A DNA stretch of 13,079 bases from Bacteroidales bacterium UBA5833 (GTDB taxonomy: Bacteria; Bacteroidota; Bacteroidia; Bacteroidales; Lentimicrobiaceae), in NCBI GenBank assembly GCA_002433025.1, contig DJGZ01000014.1, positions 1-13,079 on the forward strand. The letters run 5' to 3'. This document shows, piece by piece, positions 9,076 through 13,079 of this stretch; position 1 is the first letter of the stretch, and each line of letters starts with the position of its first letter. The translations under genes and the position numbers were made by a program. The notes below the pieces were generated by a model, which was not told where the DNA came from, made no database searches, and saw only the letters and a program-made list of their open reading frames with translations.

Positions 9076-10025
9076 ATAACAAAAACTGTATTGCTTTGAA
9101 AAAATTCCGGCTGTTGTGCTTTGTATTTTTTTTTCCTGTTCTGTTATACGCTCAGGATATCTCAAATCTTAACTTCGAAACGATCGGTAAAACCATTCAG
9201 ATTAGTTATGATTTAAGTGGAGAGAAGAATGATTTATTTAAGGTTGACGCTTATGCCAGCCAAAACGATGGCAGGTGGGAAGGTCCGTTGCAGTTTGTAA
9301 GCGGTGATGTGGGTGAAAATGTAAAGCCCGGTACAAATAAGCAGATTGTCTGGGAGGTATTAAAAGAAGAGGAAAGACTCTCCGGAAACCTCAGGATTAA
9401 ACTCGAAATCAGCACCACCGGTGGCTGCAGACCTTTAACTGTTACGCGTACAGCAGGATCAGTTGCGCCTGTCACTAAAACAGTTACTTACGGTGTAGTT
9501 GAAACCAACCTGACCGGCAGCAAAAAATGCTGGATTACCCAAAACCTTGGTGCAGACCGACAAGCACGGCATGCAACTGATGATTCCGAAGCCTCGGCCG
9601 GTTGGTACTGGCAGTTTAACCGGAAGCAGGGGTATAATCATGATGGTACAACCCGAACTCCAAACTCAAACTGGATTACTTCCATTAACGAGAACAGCGA
9701 CTGGCTGCCGGCCAATGACCCCTGTACCCTTTTGCTGGGCAGCGGCTGGCGCCTGCCTACTGGCACTGAATGGGAAACGACCGATGATACCGGCGGCTGG
9801 GACAATTACAACAAAACGTTTGGCTCGGTATTAAAATTGCATGCTGCAGGCTTCCTGAGCACCAGCGATGGTTCGCTCTACGGCCGTGGTTCGTTCGGCT
9901 CCTACTGGAGCAGTTCGCAGGGCGGTTCAGGCAACGGCCGCGACCTGGGCTTCGGCAGTGGCTTCAGCCTCATGGGCAATCTCAACAAGGCGAACGGCTT
10001 CTCAGCCCGTTGCCTCAGAGACTGA
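9063..10025 (+). CDS. FISUMP-domain protein, likely DGR-diversified target
   Basis: A 320-residue protein whose start overlaps the caspase gene by 13 bases; ATG 9069 is an alternative. The signal peptide is 'LLCFVFFFPVLLYAQ'. A beta domain of about 90 residues ('VSGDVGENVKPGTNKQIVWE') matches the N-terminal domain of the 5586 protein. The C-terminal FISUMP/C-type-lectin-like domain shows 'CWITQNLGADRQA', 'GWYWQFNRKQGY', 'GSGWRLPTGTEW' and 'YWSSSQ', and ends in 'NGFSARCLRD'. This is the layout known for Bacteroidetes DGR target proteins. The last 60 codons form a variable repeat: glycine-rich, NNC codons alternate with fixed framework codons. Base composition rises in GC from about 9690, unlike the AT-rich sequence after the gene. 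It probably displays a variable ligand-binding face on the envelope, paired with the secreted caspase. Confidence 0.88.
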   Translation: MGMVNNKNCIALKKFRLLCFVFFFPVLLYAQDISNLNFETIGKTIQISYDLSGEKNDLFKVDAYASQNDGRWEGPLQFVSGDVGENVKPGTNKQIVWEVLKEEERLSGNLRIKLEISTTGGCRPLTVTRTAGSVAPVTKTVTYGVVETNLTGSKKCWITQNLGADRQARHATDDSEASAGWYWQFNRKQGYNHDGTTRTPNSNWITSINENSDWLPANDPCTLLLGSGWRLPTGTEWETTDDTGGWDNYNKTFGSVLKLHAAGFLSTSDGSLYGRGSFGSYWSSSQGGSGNGRDLGFGSGFSLMGNLNKANGFSARCLRD

Positions 10026-10026
10026 C
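9841..10026 (+). repeat. DGR variable region (VR), copy 1, inside the FISUMP gene
   Basis: A 186-bp repeat covering the last 60 codons and the stop, aligned without gaps to 10747-10932. I count 35 mismatches, about 81% identity. Changes cluster in particular codons, while blocks such as the 'YWSSSQ' codons and the last 26 bases stay nearly fixed (one change). That 3' block is where DGRs carry the IMH site that primes mutagenic homing. At 18 of 20 amino-acid-changing codons both copies read NNC. Confidence 0.82.
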
Positions 10027-10053
10027 CATTTGATTTATTCGTTTATTTGACCA

Positions 10054-10075
10054 TTTTCCGCGAAGCGGGCGAAAA
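10054..10075 (+). other. Hairpin just downstream of the variable region
   Basis: A compact hairpin (CCGC, GAA loop, GCGG) is flanked by TTTT on one side and GAAAA on the other, about 28 bases after the VR ends. DGR targets often have a hairpin or cruciform shortly after the VR that helps retrohoming. It could equally be a weak terminator of the FISUMP gene. It lies just before the accessory-like pseudogene. Confidence 0.4.
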
Positions 10076-10085
10076 ATTTTAAAAA

Positions 10086-10567
10086 ATGGAAATATCGGCA
10101 GCCATTGCAAAATCGGAAACAGATTATACTGTATTTATTGTTAAAGAGACACTGTTCTGCAAAGTTTACGAAAAAAGTGCCTGGAGATTCAACGAATTGA
10201 TAAAACCCTATAAACCCATTAAAAAGCATATAAAAAAATTTACAAAAGATTTGTTACGCTTGGTTTTCCGAAAGCTTTGCTTAACGACATTGTGAGCCTG
10301 GCGCTTGAAAAAAACTTTACAGTGGCAGAAGATACAGCAGCATATATAACCTTATTAACCGGCAAAGACCCGACAACCCCATTTAATGAATGGAAGGACC
10401 GGCTCCCGGTTGTTAAACCAACCTTGCAAAAGGTGATTAAGAGTAGTAGTGAGGAGAATGAGAAAAGTGAAATTTTTAATGAAATTGAACAATTTTTTGT
10501 GGCAAACCATACGCCAATGCAGTGTATGGAGTTTATTATTAACCTTCAAACGAAAATAAAACGGTAA
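10086..10567 (+). pseudogene. Frameshifted MutS-like DGR accessory gene
   Basis: Two overlapping frames together make one protein of about 160 residues if a single base is restored near 10257-10262. The first frame gives residues through 'KFTKDLLR'. The other frame continues 'LGFPKALLNDIVSLALEKNF' and runs to the TAA at 10565-10567. The N-terminal half ('FIVKETLFCKVYEKSAWRFN') recalls the 'GDFYELFYDDA' region of MutS domain I, and the tail has 'HTPMQCMEFIINLQTKIKR'. Small MutS-like proteins in this position, between target gene and template repeat, are known DGR accessory proteins in Bacteroidetes. The frame break suggests the gene is dead, or that a sequencing error or programmed shift is present. 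Family assignment rests on position and a short motif, so it is moderate. Confidence 0.55.
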
Positions 10568-10746
10568 AGCAAATGCCGGAGTAAGCATGGTTACGGCTGT
10601 GCTTAGTGTGCAGATGGTTGGTCTGGTTGCCCGCTGGTGGTGTAAATACCCTTGAAGCATTGAATAAGCGGTCTCCGTTAGCTAAAAAAGATGGTAAAGT
10701 GTCATTTTACATTTTATCACATATTGAGTGGCAACTGATTGTGTTG

Positions 10747-10932
10747 ATGCTGCGGGCAACCTGAACTACAGCGATGGTTCACTCTACCGCCGTGGTTCGT
10801 ACGGCTGGTACTGGAGCAGTTCGCAGTACGGTTCAGTCACCGGCCGCAACCTGACCTTCAACAGTAGCAGCAGCTTCATGAACAGCAACCGCAAGGCTTA
10901 CGGCTTCTCAGCCCGCTGCCTCAGAGACTGAC
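10747..10932 (+). repeat. Second DGR repeat copy: decayed template or orphan variable region
   Basis: This 186-bp copy of the FISUMP 3' end, including the stop codon, starts abruptly at 'ATGCTGC' and has no upstream part of the gene, so it is not a complete coding sequence. It occupies the usual template-repeat position (target, accessory gene, TR). However, only 8 of the 18 changed NNC codon pairs can be explained by mutating adenines of this copy; all 18 can come from AAC. This copy also has CGC, GTC and TTC at variable sites. It therefore looks like another diversified variable region or a drifted template. It is richer in A at variable sites (6 AAC, 4 TAC) than copy 1. Confidence 0.7.
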
Positions 10933-10982
10933 ATATTTTTATAATGCGGAAGAGCCACTTTGTTTGTCAAAATGTTTGTTGT

Positions 10983-11019
10983 GAAATAAAAAAGCCACTC
11001 ACAGATTGTGTAAGTGGCT
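10983..11019 (-). terminator. Terminator of the interrupted tRNA-Asn gene
   Basis: On the minus strand a 7-bp stem (AGCCACT / AGTGGCT) with an inner CACA/TGTG pairing is followed by TTTTTTATTT. It lies 11 bases beyond the 3' end of the tRNA-Asn fragment, as expected for the original tRNA terminator. It points toward, and converges with, the DGR repeat. Confidence 0.8.
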
Positions 11020-11029
11020 GATTTTCTTG

Positions 11030-11076
11030 CTCCCCCTGCTGGACTTGAACCAGCGACCCTCTGATTAACAGTCAGT
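11030..11076 (-). other. Attachment site: 3' part of tRNA-Asn(GTT)
   Basis: The minus strand carries the anticodon arm (11061-11075, anticodon GTT at 11067-11069), variable loop, a perfect T-arm (11038-11054, 'GGTTCAAGTCC' core) and the 3' acceptor strand AGGGGGA plus G discriminator. Beyond 11076 no D-arm or 5' acceptor strand follows; the sequence becomes unrelated and AT-rich. This is what an element inserting into a tRNA gene leaves at one end, with crossover near the anticodon stem. The adjacent integrase gene on the other side supports this. The functional tRNA should be rebuilt at the far end of the element. Confidence 0.8.
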
Positions 11077-11088
11077 TAATTTTCTATA

Positions 11089-11161
11089 TCGATGTTTATC
11101 AATAATTTTCAATGCATTGAATAACAGTATATTATAAATAAGTATTATTTCGATGTTTGTC
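11089..11161 (+). repeat. Pair of 12-bp direct repeats between att site and integrase
   Basis: TCGATGTTTATC at 11089-11100 and TCGATGTTTGTC at 11150-11161 match at 11 of 12 positions, 61 bp apart start to start. The place, between the attachment site and the integrase gene, is where arm-type integrase or excisionase sites sit in tRNA-targeting elements. Binding is inferred only from position. Confidence 0.5.
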
Positions 11162-11188
11162 TATGTCTGCCCTTTTTTACTACTTTTG
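11156..11188 (+). promoter_or_regulatory. Bacteroidetes-type promoter of the integrase gene
   Basis: A -33 box TTTG (11156-11159) and a -7 box TACTTTTG (11181-11188, consensus TAnnTTTG) are 21 bp apart, fitting the Bacteroidetes primary sigma consensus. Transcription would start near 11195, giving a leader of about 25 bases. The -33 box lies in the second TCGATGTTT repeat. Confidence 0.7.
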
Positions 11189-11208
11189 TATGTTGATTTG
11201 TATGTTGA
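11185..11208 (+). repeat. Perfect 12-bp tandem repeat over the integrase promoter
   Basis: TTTGTATGTTGA occurs twice back to back (11185-11196 and 11197-11208). The first copy overlaps the end of the -7 box and both cover the start site, so this is a candidate operator or integrase-binding site for autoregulation. Confidence 0.6.
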
Positions 11209-11220
11209 AAATCCGACCCT

Positions 11221-12489
11221 ATGAAAAAGAACCAAACCCAAGCTACTGCTTATGTTATTCTTGAAACCCGGTGGCCAAATTCCAAGGGTATTTATAAGCT
11301 TAAATTGAAGGTAACGCATAAAAGGGTTCCCAAATTTTATTCAATAGTTATACCTGAAGTTCCGGCTTCTATGACAGAGGAGGAGTTTAATAAGATTAAA
11401 TCAGAAAGGCCACGTTCCCCTTATTCTGATTATCGGGATAGAATAAATCAGGTTGAAACAAAGGCAAAAAACGTAATTATCAGCATGGGAGAATTTACCT
11501 TCGATAAGTTCGAACGGAACTTTTTTGAACCAGATGACGAGGAAAAGAATTTTTTAAATGCGATAGAATCTTATATTAAAGAGCTTAAAAAGCAGGAGCG
11601 GGTTGGTACTGCAAGTTCATACAACTGTACACTGAATTCATTAACAAGATATTGTGAAGCCAAAAAAATCAATTATCTCACTACCGATGAAGTCACAGTT
11701 GAATTCATGAATTCCTGGGAAAAATGGATGCTATCTGAAGGTAATTCCCTTACAACTGTGGGTATTTATGCAAGAAACATCCGAGCTATCTTGAATAAAG
11801 CTATGGTTAACGGGTTAATGAACGAAGGAAATTATCCTTTCGGTAAAGGCAGATATGAAATCCCGGCTGGAAGAAATGTCAAGAAAGCATTGGATCTTTC
11901 GGATATTAAAAAAATGTTTTATTATGAAGCTCAAAAAGGCAGTCCTGAGGAGAAAGCACGTGATCTCTGGATATTTAGCTACCTGTGCAATGGCATTAAT
12001 ATGAAGGATATTGCACGATTAAAGTTCAAGAATATTGATTCCGATTCGATTGTATTTGTAAGGGCAAAAACAGAGCGAAAACAACGCAGCAACCAAAAAA
12101 CCATTGTAGTGCCTCTAACACCAGAATTAAAAGATATTATCAAACGTACAGGAAATAAAAAGAAAAGCAATGATCAGTTTGTTTTCCCGATTTTGAGCGA
12201 AGGATTAAGTCCAATAAGAGAAAGGGCTATTATTCAACAGGCGACAAAAATCACAAATAAGTATATTAAGCGTATTGCAGCAGAGCTTGGTATCAAGAAC
12301 AAAGTCACAACCTACACAGCCAGGCATAGTTTTGCTACCATTCTGAAGCGATCAGGGGCTTCAGTTGAGTTTATCAGCGAGAGCCTGGGTCATTCAAGCC
12401 TGACTACAACTGAGAATTACCTTGCAAGTTTTGAATTGGAGACAAAAAGAGAAATGGCAAAGAATCTTACGAAATTTGGAAAAGATTAG
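11221..12489 (+). CDS. Tyrosine recombinase / integrase, Bacteroidetes type
   Basis: A 422-residue site-specific recombinase with the usual three parts: an arm-binding-like N-terminal domain (about 8-100), a SAM-like core-binding domain (about 115-205, 'SYNCTLNSLTRYCEAK', 'TVGIYARNIRAILNKA') and a catalytic domain (about 225-410). Visible catalytic residues are K283 ('RAKT'), R368 ('YTARHSFAT'), H391 ('LGHSS') and the nucleophile Y400 ('TTENYLA'). Two canonical positions differ: the first arginine is N260 ('NGINMKDI') and the box-II histidine is Y365. Related Bacteroidetes integrases tolerate such changes; IntDOT of CTnDOT lacks the first arginine too. It lies next to the tRNA-Asn fragment, which it presumably uses for integration and excision. 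Transcription is from its own promoter, overlapped by a tandem repeat. Confidence 0.92.
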   Translation: MKKNQTQATAYVILETRWPNSKGIYKLKLKVTHKRVPKFYSIVIPEVPASMTEEEFNKIKSERPRSPYSDYRDRINQVETKAKNVIISMGEFTFDKFERNFFEPDDEEKNFLNAIESYIKELKKQERVGTASSYNCTLNSLTRYCEAKKINYLTTDEVTVEFMNSWEKWMLSEGNSLTTVGIYARNIRAILNKAMVNGLMNEGNYPFGKGRYEIPAGRNVKKALDLSDIKKMFYYEAQKGSPEEKARDLWIFSYLCNGINMKDIARLKFKNIDSDSIVFVRAKTERKQRSNQKTIVVPLTPELKDIIKRTGNKKKSNDQFVFPILSEGLSPIRERAIIQQATKITNKYIKRIAAELGIKNKVTTYTARHSFATILKRSGASVEFISESLGHSSLTTTENYLASFELETKREMAKNLTKFGKD

Positions 12490-12505
12490 TTTTGCGATAA
12501 TTTTG
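12475..12505 (+). promoter_or_regulatory. Bacteroidetes-type promoter of the gene after the integrase
   Basis: TTTG at 12475-12478 and TAATTTTG at 12498-12505 are spaced by 19 bp, an ideal match to the TTTG / TAnnTTTG consensus. The -33 box lies in the last codons of the integrase gene. The start site would be near 12512, about 16 bases before the next ATG. Confidence 0.7.
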
Positions 12506-12527
12506 TTATTATTAATTAACTCAGACT

Positions 12528-13076
12528 ATGCTGGAAGAAATTTTCGAAAAATTTGACGATAATGATAAGATTGAGTTGAATTTGCCAGAACCAGAAGAAT
12601 TGCTACCTGTGCCTTCGAGGACACAAATGAGCGAAGAAAAAGGAATTAAGGCGTCCTACCTGCTTATGATACGTGACATGGAGGAATTCCTCTCTTTTAT
12701 AAATAATAAATTCAATATTTTTCGAATAAATGAGCCTGCAACAGAATTAGGAAAGGAAGATATAATTAATCCCGATCTACAAGATCAATTCGGTAATAAT
12801 CCTACTATGGTACCTGAGTTTTTCATTAATGCTTCGGCAAGTATTCTAGATTTAGAATTTTTCAAGCTTAACACTCGTCAAGTTATTTATCAAGAATTAT
12901 TTAGTCTGCAGGAGCTAAGGAATATACTTATATCTTGTTATCAAAAATCACATGATAATTCCAGAGATTATTTACAGCTTTCATCGCAATATTCGATGCT
13001 ATTATTTTTTCTGAAGAATGCAAATAAGGTACAACCGGCTCCTGAATTTAATCCGGATGGCTGTAGTTTAGAATAG
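12528..13076 (+). CDS. Hypothetical protein of the integrated element
   Basis: A 182-residue protein I do not recognise. The N-terminal 35 residues are very acidic and proline-containing ('ELNLPEPEELLP'). The rest looks mainly helical, with hydrophobic heptad-like stretches ('SYLLMIRDMEEFLSFINNKF', 'QELFSLQELRNILISCY', 'YSMLLFFLKNANK'). There is no signal peptide, membrane segment, zinc-finger or helix-turn-helix that I can point to, so it is probably cytoplasmic. It begins 38 bp after the integrase stop, with its own strong promoter-like boxes, and ends 3 bases before the window edge. In elements of this kind the gene after the integrase is often regulatory or cargo, but nothing here decides that. 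Confidence 0.75.
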   Translation: MLEEIFEKFDDNDKIELNLPEPEELLPVPSRTQMSEEKGIKASYLLMIRDMEEFLSFINNKFNIFRINEPATELGKEDIINPDLQDQFGNNPTMVPEFFINASASILDLEFFKLNTRQVIYQELFSLQELRNILISCYQKSHDNSRDYLQLSSQYSMLLFFLKNANKVQPAPEFNPDGCSLE

Positions 13077-13079
13077 CGT

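Larger units (their letters stand above)
11030..13079 (+). mobile_element. Left part of a tRNA-Asn-integrated element (truncated by window)
   Basis: The element begins at the tRNA-Asn fragment and holds, in order, short direct repeats, a promoter, a tyrosine recombinase and an unknown gene. The other end and second attachment site lie outside the window, so size and type (integrative conjugative element, prophage or island) cannot be told. Confidence 0.75.

Noticed and set aside
10728..10931. Open frame from a GTG reading through the second repeat as a 67-residue protein
   Set aside because: It begins only a few codons before the repeat, has no signal peptide or full domain, and is open only because the repeat copies the end of the FISUMP gene.
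9841..10932. Ordinary gene duplication of a FISUMP tail
   Set aside because: Random drift would not confine changes to codon positions 1-2 of NNC codons while keeping framework codons and the 3' block nearly identical.
11030..11076. Complete tRNA-Asn gene
   Set aside because: Only the anticodon arm through the 3' end is present; no D-arm or 5' acceptor strand can be found beyond 11076.

Overview
The window most resembles an uncultivated member of the Bacteroidetes, probably a Bacteroidales-like lineage. Three things suggest this: signal peptides ending in A-Q or similar, promoter boxes of the TTTG / TAnnTTTG type, and typical families (TlpA-like redoxin, FISUMP-domain lectin-fold proteins, LPP20-like protein, IntDOT-like tyrosine recombinase). 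No taxonomic search could be run.

Layout. Positions 252-1697 encode an exported TlpA-like thiol-disulfide protein. After about 790 bases with no convincing gene comes an all-plus-strand block: a secreted WD40-caspase protein (2485-5532), a FISUMP-domain protein (5586-6557), an LPP20-like exported protein (6643-7296) and an intrinsic terminator. A second caspase (7393-9075) and a second FISUMP protein (9063-10025) follow. The two caspase-FISUMP pairs are paralogous, and in each the lectin-fold gene starts on or just after the caspase stop codon, which suggests translational coupling and a joint function at the cell surface or in the periplasm.

The second FISUMP gene ends in a 186-bp variable repeat of the diversity-generating retroelement (DGR) type. 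A diverged second copy lies 906 bp downstream, and between them is a frameshifted gene resembling the MutS-like DGR accessory proteins. There is no reverse transcriptase in the window. Comparing the two copies codon by codon shows 20 amino-acid-changing codon pairs. In 18 of them both copies are NNC, so all 18 can be derived from an AAC template codon. This points to two independently diversified variable regions whose true template (and RT) lies elsewhere.

The right end is a separate mobile element. A 3' fragment of tRNA-Asn with its terminator marks the junction (about 11030-11076). It is followed by short direct repeats, a promoter, a tyrosine recombinase (11221-12489) and an unknown gene with its own promoter (12528-13076). 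The element continues beyond the window.
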